A DNA stretch of 64,000 nucleotides from an uncultured Paracoccaceae bacterium (GCA_947489445.1 CANLDN010000003.1:62001-126000); one strand, 5' to 3'; shown: positions 29,837 through 39,926, numbered from the stretch's first letter. Made by a program: numbers and translations. The notes: generated from the letters alone by a model not told the origin.

Positions 29837-31840
29837 ATGCGCATTCTGACCTTTGTTTTTGTGGCTTTGACGGCAGGGCCCGCAATAGCCCAAGACGTTG
29901 ATCCCAAAGCAGTGGAGGCAATCGCGATTGCGGGCGAAGGTTGGGATCTCGCCTATGGGCTGGCGCCGGATCCGGTGACGCGCGATGTGCTGACATGGAT
30001 GCGCCTGCGCGAAGGGGCCGGGACGTTTGGCAACTATCAGGCCTTTCTGGCCGCCCGCCCTGATTGGCCCACGCTGGACAGGCTGCGCGCCGAAGGGGAA
30101 CGGGCAATCCAGAAAGGTCATGATGCCGCAGAGGTGATCGCCTATTTCGAAGATGCGGCCCCGCAGACCGGCGAAGGGGCTGTGCGGCTGGCAGAGGCGC
30201 TGATGACCAGCGGCAAGATCGAGGACGCGCGCGCGGTCCTGCGCGCCGCCTGGTTGGATTTGCGCCTGAGCAGCAATGGCCAGAAGGCGATGATGGCGGC
30301 GTTTTCGGATGTGCTTGAGCCCTTCCATGCCGCCCGAGCCGATGCGCTGCTATGGCGGTCCCGCATCACAGAAGCACGGCGCATGTTGCCGCTGTTGGCG
30401 CCTGATCAGCGAGCGTTGGCCGCTGCGCGCATCGGTTACCTGCGTCGGACCCGGAACATGTTGCCGCTTTATAATGCAGTTCCCAACGGTCTGCGCGAAG
30501 ATGCCGGGCTGATCCATGCCCGCCACACATGGCTGGCTCGGCGTGGCAGTTGGGAAGAAGCGGTCGAGGTCCTGCTGGATCGCTCTACCAGTGGTGCAGC
30601 CTTGGGCGAGCCGGTCCATTGGTCGGGTTGGCGGCGCATTCTGGCCCGCGATGAGATGCGCGAAGGCCGGGCCGATCAGGCCTATGCGCTGGCCTCGCGG
30701 CACTACCTGACAGATGGGGCGGCTTATGCCGATCTGGAATGGTTGTCGGGTTATATTGCGCTGACGTATCTGGGTGATCCCGCAGCAGCGCTGCGTCACT
30801 TTGAAAATGCATCGCGTGTTGTTCGTACACCCATTTCAACAGGCCGCATGTATTACTGGATCGGTCGTGCGCACGAGGTGCTGGGCGCCCCGGATCTGGC
30901 ACAGGCGGCCTTTGCTGCGGCCGCAGAACATCAGACCGGCTTTTATGGGTTGTTGGCGGCAGAGCGATTGGGTCTGCCGCTTGACCCTGCGTTGGTGGGT
31001 GGTCCGGTTGTCTGGCGGGATGCGCCGGTCTTTGATCAGGATTTGACACAGGCTGCATTCCTGTTGTTGGCCGCTGGCAAGCGTGGACATGCAGTCACTT
31101 TTTTCGCGGGGCTTGGCCGGGCGCTGGATGCCGAGGGCCTTGCACAGGTTGGTGCAGCGCTTGATGAGATGGACGAGCAGTATTACAGTCTGCTTTTGGG
31201 CAAAACGGCCGTGGCGAGCGGCACGCTGGTGCCGGAGGTCTATTACCCACTGCATGATCTTGCGATGATGGATTTGCCGGTTGATGCGGCGCTTGCCTTG
31301 TCGATTGCCCGACGGGAGAGCGAGTTCAATGTCGGTATCGCCAGCCCGGTCGGGGCATTGGGCCTGATGCAACTGATGCCCGCCACAGCAGAAGAAGTAG
31401 CTGGGTTTCTGGCACTTCCCTATCAGCGGGCCCGTTTGACGACGGATTGGGAATACAACGCCACATTGGGGGCGAAATATCTGGATGTTCTGCAACAGGA
31501 TTTTGGTCAAACACCGGTGATGATAGCGGCGGGGTATAATGCAGGGCCAAGCCGTCCAAAGACATGGATGGATGAACGCGGCGATCCGCGTCTGGGTGAG
31601 ATGGATGTGGTCGATTGGATCGAACACATCCCGTTCCGCGAAACCCGGAACTATGTGATGCGGGTCACCGAAAGCATCCCGCTGTATCAGGCCCGGCTGA
31701 GTGGTGAGACAGGGCCGATTGCGTTCACTGAACTGCTGATTGGGGCCAAGCCGCAGATACGACCCATCGCAAGGCCCCTGCCACAGATCGTGGGGGATAC
31801 CCCAAGCGTCCGCCCGATCACCCGGCCTGAACAAGGATAG
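29837..31840 (+). CDS. Lytic murein transglycosylase (Slt family)
   Basis: ALSIARRESEFNVGIASPVGALGLMQLMPATA; AGYNAGPSRPKTWM; signal peptide MRILTFVFVALTAGPAIA. Confidence 0.94.
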   Translation: MRILTFVFVALTAGPAIAQDVDPKAVEAIAIAGEGWDLAYGLAPDPVTRDVLTWMRLREGAGTFGNYQAFLAARPDWPTLDRLRAEGERAIQKGHDAAEVIAYFEDAAPQTGEGAVRLAEALMTSGKIEDARAVLRAAWLDLRLSSNGQKAMMAAFSDVLEPFHAARADALLWRSRITEARRMLPLLAPDQRALAAARIGYLRRTRNMLPLYNAVPNGLREDAGLIHARHTWLARRGSWEEAVEVLLDRSTSGAALGEPVHWSGWRRILARDEMREGRADQAYALASRHYLTDGAAYADLEWLSGYIALTYLGDPAAALRHFENASRVVRTPISTGRMYYWIGRAHEVLGAPDLAQAAFAAAAEHQTGFYGLLAAERLGLPLDPALVGGPVVWRDAPVFDQDLTQAAFLLLAAGKRGHAVTFFAGLGRALDAEGLAQVGAALDEMDEQYYSLLLGKTAVASGTLVPEVYYPLHDLAMMDLPVDAALALSIARRESEFNVGIASPVGALGLMQLMPATAEEVAGFLALPYQRARLTTDWEYNATLGAKYLDVLQQDFGQTPVMIAAGYNAGPSRPKTWMDERGDPRLGEMDVVDWIEHIPFRETRNYVMRVTESIPLYQARLSGETGPIAFTELLIGAKPQIRPIARPLPQIVGDTPSVRPITRPEQG

Positions 31841-31863
31841 GGCACGGCGAGGTGAATCTTGCG

Positions 31864-32331
31864 TTAAGGCGTTGGCAGTTTCTTCCACCGCCCGAGCGCT
31901 GCTTTTGCAAAAAGCCCGCTGTCCAGCATGCCCTGTGGTGAAGCTGTGCTATTGTCCTTGGCGCGATAGCGTTTGTCGTATCGTGTGGTGATGATGACAG
32001 GTGGCTGGCCGAATTGATCTGCGGTGATGTCAATGACGTGCTCGTCCGTGGTCACCCAGGCATGGCCATGCCACTTGCCATGCACGCAAATACCAACACC
32101 CTGTCCCGGGATATCGCCATGTGCGACGGCCGCGTCAAACCCGTTTTCGAGCAAGACCTGCTGCAGGAACAGACTGCTGGTCACGCAGGTGCCGGTAGAC
32201 AGGCAAGCAGGGCGTGATCTGCCATGGCATCTGTGCCAATCCGGCCATTCCGTTTCAAGGAATGCCCGGCATCGGGCCACAAGCGTTGCCAATACGGTAT
32301 CCATTGTCATCGCACCTTGCGCGACCGCCAC
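31864..32331 (-). CDS. Hypothetical protein with transglutaminase/papain-like Cys-His-Asp pattern
   Basis: TGTCVTSSLFLQQVLLENG ... GKWHGHAWVTTDEHVIDITADQFG. Confidence 0.6.
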   Translation of the reverse strand: MAVAQGAMTMDTVLATLVARCRAFLETEWPDWHRCHGRSRPACLSTGTCVTSSLFLQQVLLENGFDAAVAHGDIPGQGVGICVHGKWHGHAWVTTDEHVIDITADQFGQPPVIITTRYDKRYRAKDNSTASPQGMLDSGLFAKAALGRWKKLPTP

Positions 32332-33170
32332 AGGGTGAACAGCCCCGCGCCCACAACAATGGCCGCGCCAAGGGCAACATTGGGGCGCAGCGTTTCACCC
32401 ATCACGAAAATCCCGATCGCACTGGCAAAAACCAGTTGCAGGTAGGCGAAGGGTTGAACCGCGCTCGCCTCTGCCACCTCGTAGCATTTGATCAGCAACC
32501 AATGCCCGCCCGCGCCTGTCACGCAAAGGGCGGCCATCCATCCCCAGTCGAGCGCTGTCATCGGCTCCCAGAACCAGACACCGATCACGGTCATCACAAC
32601 TGCGCCGGTTGTGCCGGTCCAGAAAAATGATGTGGCTGTGCTGTCCTTGCGCGCGGCATAGCGGGTCAGCAGGCCGTAGAGGGCGAACATCAGCGCCGCG
32701 GCAAGCGGGATCACCGCAGCCGGGGCAAACACCGCGAAGCCCGGCTGCAAAATGACCAATACCCCGACAAAGCCGATCCCGATGGCGACCCAGCGCCGCC
32801 AGCCGACCTGTTCGCCCAGCACCGGCCCTGACAGCGCGGCGATCAGCAACGGATAGCAGGCAAAGATGGCGTGACTTTCCACCAGCCCAAGGGCAACGAA
32901 GGCCGCGACCATGACGCAGATTTCAAGCGCCAGCAGCGCCCCCCGGAAGATTTGCAGAAAGGGCTGTTTGGTGGCCGCCGCCGCGCGCACCGACCCTTCC
33001 TGACGGGTGGCCACGGTGATGACGAATGCCGCAAAGAACCAATAGCGGATCATCACAATCATCAGGACGTTGTAGTTGCCTGCCAGATGCCGCGAAATGC
33101 CGTCTTGGACCGCAAAAACAAAGGTGGTGGCGATCATCAGCATAATGCCAAGGCGTGGGTTATTCTGCAT
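32307..33170 (-). CDS. EamA/DMT family transporter
   Basis: 10-TM pattern, two EamA repeats. Confidence 0.9.
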   Translation of the reverse strand: MQNNPRLGIMLMIATTFVFAVQDGISRHLAGNYNVLMIVMIRYWFFAAFVITVATRQEGSVRAAAATKQPFLQIFRGALLALEICVMVAAFVALGLVESHAIFACYPLLIAALSGPVLGEQVGWRRWVAIGIGFVGVLVILQPGFAVFAPAAVIPLAAALMFALYGLLTRYAARKDSTATSFFWTGTTGAVVMTVIGVWFWEPMTALDWGWMAALCVTGAGGHWLLIKCYEVAEASAVQPFAYLQLVFASAIGIFVMGETLRPNVALGAAIVVGAGLFTLWRSRKVR

Positions 33171-33840
33171 CGGGCATCCTTGCGCGGGTCATATGCCGTT
33201 TGCGCCCATAGCCGGGGATGCGGGTTACATCAAAACCAGCGTCGCTGAGGCTGCGCCGGATGTGGCCAGCAGCGCTGTAAGTGGCGGCTGTGCCACCCGG
33301 TTTGGTGTGTATGCCGACCGCATGTAGCAAATCAGGTTCCCAAAGCTGTGGGTTTTTGGCAGGCGAAAAACCGTCAAGGAACCATGCGTCAGCCTTGCCG
33401 GTCCAAGCGGGCAGGGTCTGCCGCGCATCACCGGTGACGACGTGCAGCGTTGGGCCATTGGTGAGTTTCGTGGGACCTGCGTCGGGGGTCCATTCGACCA
33501 GCAGTGTTTCTGTGAAGCGGGCCAGTTGCGGAAAGCGGGCAATCGCGTCGCGCATGTCAGTGAGGCGCATCGGATAGGCCTCGAACGAGGTAAAATGGAG
33601 CGTGCCGGGCTGGCCTGCATCGACCCACGCCGCCCATGTCACCAGCAGGTTCAACCCGGTGCCAAAGCCCAATTCGCCAATATGGAACTCATCCCCAAAC
33701 CGGGCGGGCAGGTCATTGCCGTCCAAAAACACATGCCGCGTCTCGGCCAAGCCGTTATCGAGCGAATAATACGGATCGTCGAATGCCACGGCAATCGGCA
33801 CGCCGTCCCGCCAGTCGAGTATTGCTGTCTGGTCTGCCAT
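33160..33840 (-). CDS. mnmD: tRNA (mnm5s2U34)-methyltransferase MnmD
   Basis: FHIGELGFGTGLNLLVTW; DAWFLDGFSPAKNPQLWEPDLL; start at MADQTAIL. Confidence 0.92.
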   Translation of the reverse strand: MADQTAILDWRDGVPIAVAFDDPYYSLDNGLAETRHVFLDGNDLPARFGDEFHIGELGFGTGLNLLVTWAAWVDAGQPGTLHFTSFEAYPMRLTDMRDAIARFPQLARFTETLLVEWTPDAGPTKLTNGPTLHVVTGDARQTLPAWTGKADAWFLDGFSPAKNPQLWEPDLLHAVGIHTKPGGTAATYSAAGHIRRSLSDAGFDVTRIPGYGRKRHMTRARMPDAE

Positions 33841-33887
33841 GCTGATGCGCCTTAAGTATGCGCCATCTTTGGGCGGAAGGGCAGGTA

Positions 33888-34892
33888 ATGGCAACGGCTG
33901 ATGTGACGGTGATGGGGGCAGGCGTGTTTGGCCTGTCGGTGGCCTATGCTTGCGCACAAAAGGGCGCGTTTGTGCGAGTCATTGACCCGAACGGTGTTGC
34001 ATCAGGGGCCAGTGGCGGGGTTGTCGGCGCGTTGGCCCCGCATGTACCCGAAAATTGGAACGAAAAGAAGGCATTTCAATTCGACAGCCTGGTCATGGCC
34101 GCAGATTTCTGGGCCGGGGTGGCTGCGTTGACTGGGGCCGATGTCGGCTATGTCCGGTCGGGCCGGTTGCAGCCTTTGGCGGATGCGCGTGCGGTTGATC
34201 TGGCCCGCAGGCGTGCGCGAACTGCGGCGGAGCTTTGGCAAGGGCAGGCAGTTTGGGAAGTTGTGAAAGCAGGTGATGCGACCTGGATGCCGCCATCACC
34301 TACCGGGTTGGTGGTGCACGATACGTTATCAGCCCTGATCCATCCGCGCCGGGCGACGCGCGCGCTGGCTGATGCCGTGGTGGCCTTGGGCGGGCAGGTT
34401 GTGACGACCGGCCCAGTAGAGGGCCGGGTGGTCTGGGCGACGGGCTGGTCTGGGTTGGCCGAGGTTGGGGGCAATGGGGTCAAAGGGCAGGCGGCCCTGT
34501 TGCGCCATGATGCGGGGGGGCAGCCGCAGCTTTTTGCTGATGCCTTGCACATTATCCCGCATGGGGATGGGACCGTGGCGGTTGGGTCAACCTCGGAGCG
34601 GGTGTTTGATGACCCGGTCACAACAGATGCAGGGCTTGATGATGTCCTGGCACGTGCTGTCGCCGCGTTCCCGGTGCTGAAAGATGCAACGGTGATCGAA
34701 CGCTGGGCCGGGGTGCGTCCGCGCAGCATAAGCCGGGCACCAGTTCTGGGGGCGCATCCGCAGCGGCAGGGTGAATTCATCGCCAACGGAGGGTTTAAGA
34801 TCGGGTTCGGGATGGCGCCAAAAGTGGGGCAAGCTATGGCGGATCTGGTGTTGGACGGGCGGAACACAGTACCGGCAGATTTCGCACCTTAA
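33888..34892 (+). CDS. FAD-dependent oxidoreductase (DAO family, MnmC C-domain-like)
   Basis: VTVMGAGVFGLSVAYACAQKGAFVRVIDP; GVRPRSISRAPVLG. Confidence 0.85.
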   Translation: MATADVTVMGAGVFGLSVAYACAQKGAFVRVIDPNGVASGASGGVVGALAPHVPENWNEKKAFQFDSLVMAADFWAGVAALTGADVGYVRSGRLQPLADARAVDLARRRARTAAELWQGQAVWEVVKAGDATWMPPSPTGLVVHDTLSALIHPRRATRALADAVVALGGQVVTTGPVEGRVVWATGWSGLAEVGGNGVKGQAALLRHDAGGQPQLFADALHIIPHGDGTVAVGSTSERVFDDPVTTDAGLDDVLARAVAAFPVLKDATVIERWAGVRPRSISRAPVLGAHPQRQGEFIANGGFKIGFGMAPKVGQAMADLVLDGRNTVPADFAP

Positions 34893-35560
34893 TCGGTATC
34901 CTTCTTACGCAACTTGTTGCGGGATTTTTGATACAGTCGGCGGTTGAGCGTGACGAATTGCTGGATCAGGCGTGTCAAAACGCGATCATTACTGCCGCGC
35001 AGATAAATATAGCCCGCCACGGCACCAATTGTGGCTCCAACAGCGTCAATCATCAGATCGGTCATCGTGTCGTCCAGCCCGGATTTTTGCATGTTGAGGC
35101 CAAACCAGAGGTCCATCAGATATTCAAACACCTCCCATAGTGCGCCGATGGTGACGCCTACGCAGAAAGCGATAAAGGCCAGCGCGGCTGGAGGGGCTGC
35201 GTACCGGTCGCCCTCAAACAGCATGAAGATGAACAAAAACCCGATCAGCCCGAAACCAATGGCCGATGCGCCATGCAAAGCCATGTCCCACCACCAGACG
35301 CGCTCATAGAAATCAAACGCCTCGCCCATGAAAACACTGGCAAAAATGAATAGTGTGGTGGCGACAAGGAACGGCACCGGCAGGGTGATATCAAGACGCG
35401 AGGCGAGAATGGAAGGTGTGATCGCTAGGCCAAAGGTGGCTAAAGCAACAAAGCTGATTTCCCACCGCCCGAATACCAGCGCCGTTGCCGCCGTGACCAG
35501 CAGCACGCCCCATAGGACGGCAACAATGCGGTTTTGGCCGAACAGCGGTGGCCCTTTCAT
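34889..35560 (-). CDS. Membrane protein (DUF2238-like)
   Basis: Several TM segments; GALWEVFEYLMDLWFGLNMQKSGLDDTMTDLMIDAVGA. Confidence 0.75.
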   Translation of the reverse strand: MKGPPLFGQNRIVAVLWGVLLVTAATALVFGRWEISFVALATFGLAITPSILASRLDITLPVPFLVATTLFIFASVFMGEAFDFYERVWWWDMALHGASAIGFGLIGFLFIFMLFEGDRYAAPPAALAFIAFCVGVTIGALWEVFEYLMDLWFGLNMQKSGLDDTMTDLMIDAVGATIGAVAGYIYLRGSNDRVLTRLIQQFVTLNRRLYQKSRNKLRKKDTD

Positions 35561-35606
35561 CGAAAATGCCCTTCTATTTGTCGCAGCAAGCCCCATCTTT
35601 GGTGAC

Positions 35607-36293
35607 ATGCCTGAACCACATAAAGGCCTTCGGGTCGCCAGTTACAACATCCGTAAGGCCAAAGGTCTGGACCGCAAACGCGATCCGATGCGGATTCTAA
35701 ATGTGCTCAACGGTTTGGAGGCGGATGTCATTGCTCTGCAAGAGGCCGATTTGCGGCTGGGTGCGCGGCCGTCCGCGCTCTGCCGGAATATGATCGCGGT
35801 TGAGACTGATTTTGAGGTGGCACCCGTGGCCCGCAACGATGTCAGCCTTGGCTGGCACGGCAATGCGGTGCTGATCCGCAAGGGATTGGATGTGGGCCAG
35901 GTCATTCATATCGACCTGCCGGGGTTAGAGCCGCGTGGCGCGGTGCGGGTTGATCTTGCCGCGTTCAGCCTTGTTGCGACCCATCTAGGCCTGATGCGCA
36001 GGCATCGGGCGCGGCAACTGCGTACAATCGCAAAGGCGGTCGCAGGGGCGCCGCGCGTCGTGGTCGCGGGGGATTTCAATGAATGGTCGCCGCATAAGGG
36101 GCTTGAAGTGCTGTCGGATTTTGACATCCATGCTCCCGGGCATAGCTTTCACGCCGCCCGCCCGATTGCAGCACTTGACCGGATTGCTGTGTCTGGCGCG
36201 CTGGAGGTATTGGGCGCTGGCGTCGTGCAAGACGGCGCCGCGCGATACGCATCCGATCATTTACCGATTTGGGCGGATATTGCTGCGTGTTGA
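35607..36293 (+). CDS. Endonuclease/exonuclease/phosphatase family protein
   Basis: RVASYNIRKAKGLD; DVIALQEAD; VVAGDFNEW; ASDHLPIWAD. Confidence 0.92.
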   Translation: MPEPHKGLRVASYNIRKAKGLDRKRDPMRILNVLNGLEADVIALQEADLRLGARPSALCRNMIAVETDFEVAPVARNDVSLGWHGNAVLIRKGLDVGQVIHIDLPGLEPRGAVRVDLAAFSLVATHLGLMRRHRARQLRTIAKAVAGAPRVVVAGDFNEWSPHKGLEVLSDFDIHAPGHSFHAARPIAALDRIAVSGALEVLGAGVVQDGAARYASDHLPIWADIAAC

Positions 36294-36671
36294 ATGTCCC
36301 GCTTGTGTGATTTGATGCCTAGATTCTCGAAGTCGAACAGCGTCGACTCGTCAGGCTGAATCGACGGGACCGCTACGTAAATCTGCGCCAAACAGGCCAT
36401 TGGTTAGCCTCACGAGCAATGACCAAGCTGCGGAGATACTGTTGAGAAATCTGTTTTTTGGAGGGTCTGACCCTGATTCACGTCGTATCAGAGTGGAGCA
36501 ATGGGCGATGATAGGATCCAAACAAGTTGCGCGGGATTGGTCGCTTTGTGGGTCTGACAGATGTGCTGCCATTATCGACGTCAATTCTTGCCTTTGCTCC
36601 AACAGAGGACTTTGAAGACTTGCTGTTCCTTAGGGTGAAGGCGTTTATTGAGATAAATTCAGAGGCTGGCA

Positions 36672-37556
36672 CTACCGATTCAGGCCAAAGCGATATGCAT
36701 TTGGTGAAACACCCACCAAAGACCTGAATGTGCGGCTGAAGAACGCCGTGTCGCGGAATCCACTGCGGTGAGCAATCTCTGACAGGGGCAAAGAGGTATA
36801 TTCCAAGAGCCGTTTTGCTTCGAGAATGCGCCGCCGTCTGACCAGAGAATTAGGAGGTGCATCCAGTGCGAAACGACAAATTCGTGTCAGATGAGACGCT
36901 GATAGCCCCATACGTGAAGCATAATCCGACACCGCCAAAGAGTGGTGAAAATTCTCCTCGAGCAGCATACAAAAGGTCTGTGCCTGAGACTCTTGCCGGC
37001 CAGGATTAGCGGCGGCTTTTGCTGGAGCCGGTGAAACTCTGCTTGCATGATCCTCAGCAAGGTACAACGTAATCAGATCAACGAGGGCAGCCATGATCTC
37101 GGCACGGCGACTGTCCAACTTGTGATATGCTTTGCTAAGCTGCTTGAACAGAATGACGATCTCCTCGAAACGAGGCGTTTCGGTCTGAACAAAAATCGCA
37201 CCTGTCGTGGATTCGAACGTAGAGAAGCGGTTCAACAAAACGTCAGAAACTTTATCAACCCGGATGCTCAAGACATCGCCCACAATATCCTCTGCAAAGC
37301 GAAAGCCATGTGGAATACCGGGATGCACAGCAAGCAAAGTTGGTTGAGTTGTCAGATGTTCCACCTCACCGACATTGAAAAACACCCCCGCAGAGCGAAA
37401 CAGAAAGAGCTGCGCAAGCCGCCTGTGGCTGTGAACACGAATTGTCCAGTCATGTTGACTACTCCGCTCCCGGATGGACTCCACGTGGATCGGGTGTGGT
37501 GCATGCCCAGCAAGCAAATCGCCATATAGTTCGTAGCTTGGAATACTTCGGGCCAT
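36672..37556 (-). CDS. AraC family transcriptional regulator
   Basis: C-terminal double HTH SDYASRMGLSASHLTRICRFALDAPPNSLVRRRRILEAKRLLEYTSLPLSEIAHRSGFRDTAFFSRTFRSLVGVSPNAYR. Confidence 0.93.
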   Translation of the reverse strand: MARSIPSYELYGDLLAGHAPHPIHVESIRERSSQHDWTIRVHSHRRLAQLFLFRSAGVFFNVGEVEHLTTQPTLLAVHPGIPHGFRFAEDIVGDVLSIRVDKVSDVLLNRFSTFESTTGAIFVQTETPRFEEIVILFKQLSKAYHKLDSRRAEIMAALVDLITLYLAEDHASRVSPAPAKAAANPGRQESQAQTFCMLLEENFHHSLAVSDYASRMGLSASHLTRICRFALDAPPNSLVRRRRILEAKRLLEYTSLPLSEIAHRSGFRDTAFFSRTFRSLVGVSPNAYRFGLNR

Positions 37557-37910
37557 TTTATACCGCTTGTTAGACTATCTGAAACTATTGTTAAAATGAT
37601 CGGATAGTGCAAGAGTTTGCTCGAAATGTCTCTTCTTCGTAAACCGCCACAGGATAATGTTGAAATTCCTACGGGCGGGGTTTGAGAACTTAGAAATGAT
37701 GCAAGGCCATGTATTTATACCGTTTTTTGTGATGTTGTTCCGTCACGAACGGCGTATAGAGGCGGGCTGTTGCGGTGCGGGCTGGGTAAAAGTAATCCCG
37801 GCAACTGATCGTTTTCTACCATGCGCACTATGAGTGGTTGTGGCGTTGCGAGTTGTTCGAAAAGTTAAGTCCAATCAAATAATTCTATCCAACGGCATGA
37901 GGTTTTACCA

Positions 37911-38981
37911 ATGCGACATCTGACAGTTCTTCTAGCCGGATCGGCAGTTAGCCTGTTCGCGACATCAGCGAGCGCCCAAGAAATTAGCTGCAACACTGAG
38001 TACACCGTGGTAGCGGGCGATTTTCTTTCCGGGATTGCGCAACGCGCCTACGGTAACCTCAACAATTTCACGGTCATCTATGATGCCAACCGAGAGGTAA
38101 TCGGACCCAATCCCGGCATCATTCGCATCGGTCAACGGTTGTTTGTGCCATGTTTGGGTGGAGGCAGTAGCGGGGAAGCGGCGACAATCACCGATGCTTC
38201 GACCACCCGGTCCACGACGCCTAATATTGACGAGAGTGCGCCCATCCGTGTTTTAACAGCATCAGGATGGCGTCCGTTTCTCGACGAGGACGATCCTCAG
38301 GGTGGCCTGTTGACCGAGATCATCGAGCTGGCGCTGGTGAACGCAGATGGTGATACTGGTTATGAAATTGATTTCATCAACGATATTGGTGCCCATCTTG
38401 ATCCGTTGCTGACTAAACAAGCCTACGATGTCAGCATTGGCCAAATCCAACCTGCATGTGGAGATGCAGCACAATTGGGCGCGGAGTCAGAGTTCCTTTG
38501 CAGTAATTTCGATTTCAGTGATCCGGTATACGAAGAAATCTTCGGTTATTATTCCGCGGCGAATGATCCTGAATATACAGAGCATCAAGAGCTTTTGGGT
38601 AAAACGATTTGCCGCGCCACCGACTTTACGCTGGTACCGCTTGAGGCGGTGAATTTAGCTGAGCCTGCCATCGAGATTGTGCGTGCACCAGATGCGCCAA
38701 GCTGTATTGATTTTGTGTTGGCGGGTGATGCGGACGTGGCGTTGGTGGCGATCGAAGTCGCGGATGCACGTATCAAGCAATTGAATGCGCAAGGCGAAAT
38801 CCAGTTGCATGATGACCTGTCATACATCGACTTTTTTCATGCCACCGTTGCGAAGGACAATGCCCGCAGCGAAGCAATCCTGACGTCACTCAATAGCGGA
38901 CTGAAAAATATCAAAGAGTCCGGTCTTTGGTTCCAAACAGTTCGACGCCACATGTCTGAGTTCCGGCAAAGTGATAGTTAA
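37911..38981 (+). CDS. LysM domain fused to periplasmic solute-binding (SBP_bac_3-like) domain
   Basis: Signal peptide; LysM YTVVAGDFLSGIAQRAYGNLNNFTVIYDANREVIGPNPGIIRIGQRLFVP; downstream SBP fold motifs. Confidence 0.8.
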   Translation: MRHLTVLLAGSAVSLFATSASAQEISCNTEYTVVAGDFLSGIAQRAYGNLNNFTVIYDANREVIGPNPGIIRIGQRLFVPCLGGGSSGEAATITDASTTRSTTPNIDESAPIRVLTASGWRPFLDEDDPQGGLLTEIIELALVNADGDTGYEIDFINDIGAHLDPLLTKQAYDVSIGQIQPACGDAAQLGAESEFLCSNFDFSDPVYEEIFGYYSAANDPEYTEHQELLGKTICRATDFTLVPLEAVNLAEPAIEIVRAPDAPSCIDFVLAGDADVALVAIEVADARIKQLNAQGEIQLHDDLSYIDFFHATVAKDNARSEAILTSLNSGLKNIKESGLWFQTVRRHMSEFRQSDS

Positions 38982-39084
38982 CTTCCGTCACGTCTCTATG
39001 TCGTCGCGCATGTTCTGACGGACGCGCGCGGCTTGAGAGGTTACTGGATGTCGTCAGGCCGCGAGCTTTTCAAAGGATGATACC

Positions 39085-39639
39085 ATGAGATCATTAATTT
39101 ACGGACTAACGCTGTTTGCTACGATGAGTGTTGCGCAGAGTCCCAATCAAATCACCTTGAAGTATGATGATGGGAGTGGTGTGTCCGGAGAATTTCTTGA
39201 TTTCACCAATGATACTTTTCGTATTCAGGCATCCGTAGGATTGATTGCGATCCCGGCGCAGGACGTTTCTTGTATCGGGAGCGCCTGCCCTGCGGGTACG
39301 GCGCTAGAAATCCCACCCGCGCCGGTGATGCTCACCAGTCTCGACGGGAATGTGCGCATATCGGGCGATGTAATTGATTTTGTCGATGGTGAGTACGTGT
39401 TGGCCACAGATCTGGGTGAGATGCGCATCGGTGCGGATCTAACAACATGCGAAGGTGATGGATGTATTACTGACCCGCAGCCCGTTAGCTCGGAGGTTAC
39501 TCTCTTTGACGGATCGTCAACGATTGAAGGTGAAATGTTGGGCATTGAAGATGGAGTGTACATTATTGAAGTCGATCAACTTGGCACGTTACGAGTTAAT
39601 GCAAGTCAGTTTGAATGTCGCGGTGATGCATGTCCTTGA
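39085..39639 (+). CDS. Secreted protein of three ~45-aa beta-rich repeats
   Basis: Signal peptide MRSLIYGLTLFATMSVAQ; three repeats with DG..I.GE..dF..g.Y......G.lrI.a....C.GdaCP. Confidence 0.75.
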   Translation: MRSLIYGLTLFATMSVAQSPNQITLKYDDGSGVSGEFLDFTNDTFRIQASVGLIAIPAQDVSCIGSACPAGTALEIPPAPVMLTSLDGNVRISGDVIDFVDGEYVLATDLGEMRIGADLTTCEGDGCITDPQPVSSEVTLFDGSSTIEGEMLGIEDGVYIIEVDQLGTLRVNASQFECRGDACP

Positions 39640-39926
39640 GACGACGGTATTACCGGGCCACGCCTGGTCAGTTTGATTGATGGGAAACAAGCAGAGTTAC
39701 TGCCTTCTCTCTAACCGAGGTCAGGCTGCAAAACGAAACCAAATTCGAAGATGATGGGACTTGTAGGCAGTGGACGTGGACCGAAACCCTGTGAAAGTAT
39801 CGCCAAAGCGATCGGTCAACGACAATGCCAGGATGGACATGTGATAAAGTGGACAGACAGCAATATCTCTATGGCTTGGACACGATAACGTAGAAACAAG
39901 GTTGCGATGCGGCCGCGGCGACAAAC

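Noticed and set aside
30836-31888. 350-aa minus-strand ORF opposite the lytic transglycosylase
   Set aside because: Antisense shadow; Cys/His/Arg-rich composition without domain motifs.
36316-36345. GCCTAGattctcgaAGTCGAAC resembling the 3' end of tRNA-Ala (possible att duplication)
   Set aside because: Only two short blocks match and spacing differs by 5 nt; no integrase found in the window.
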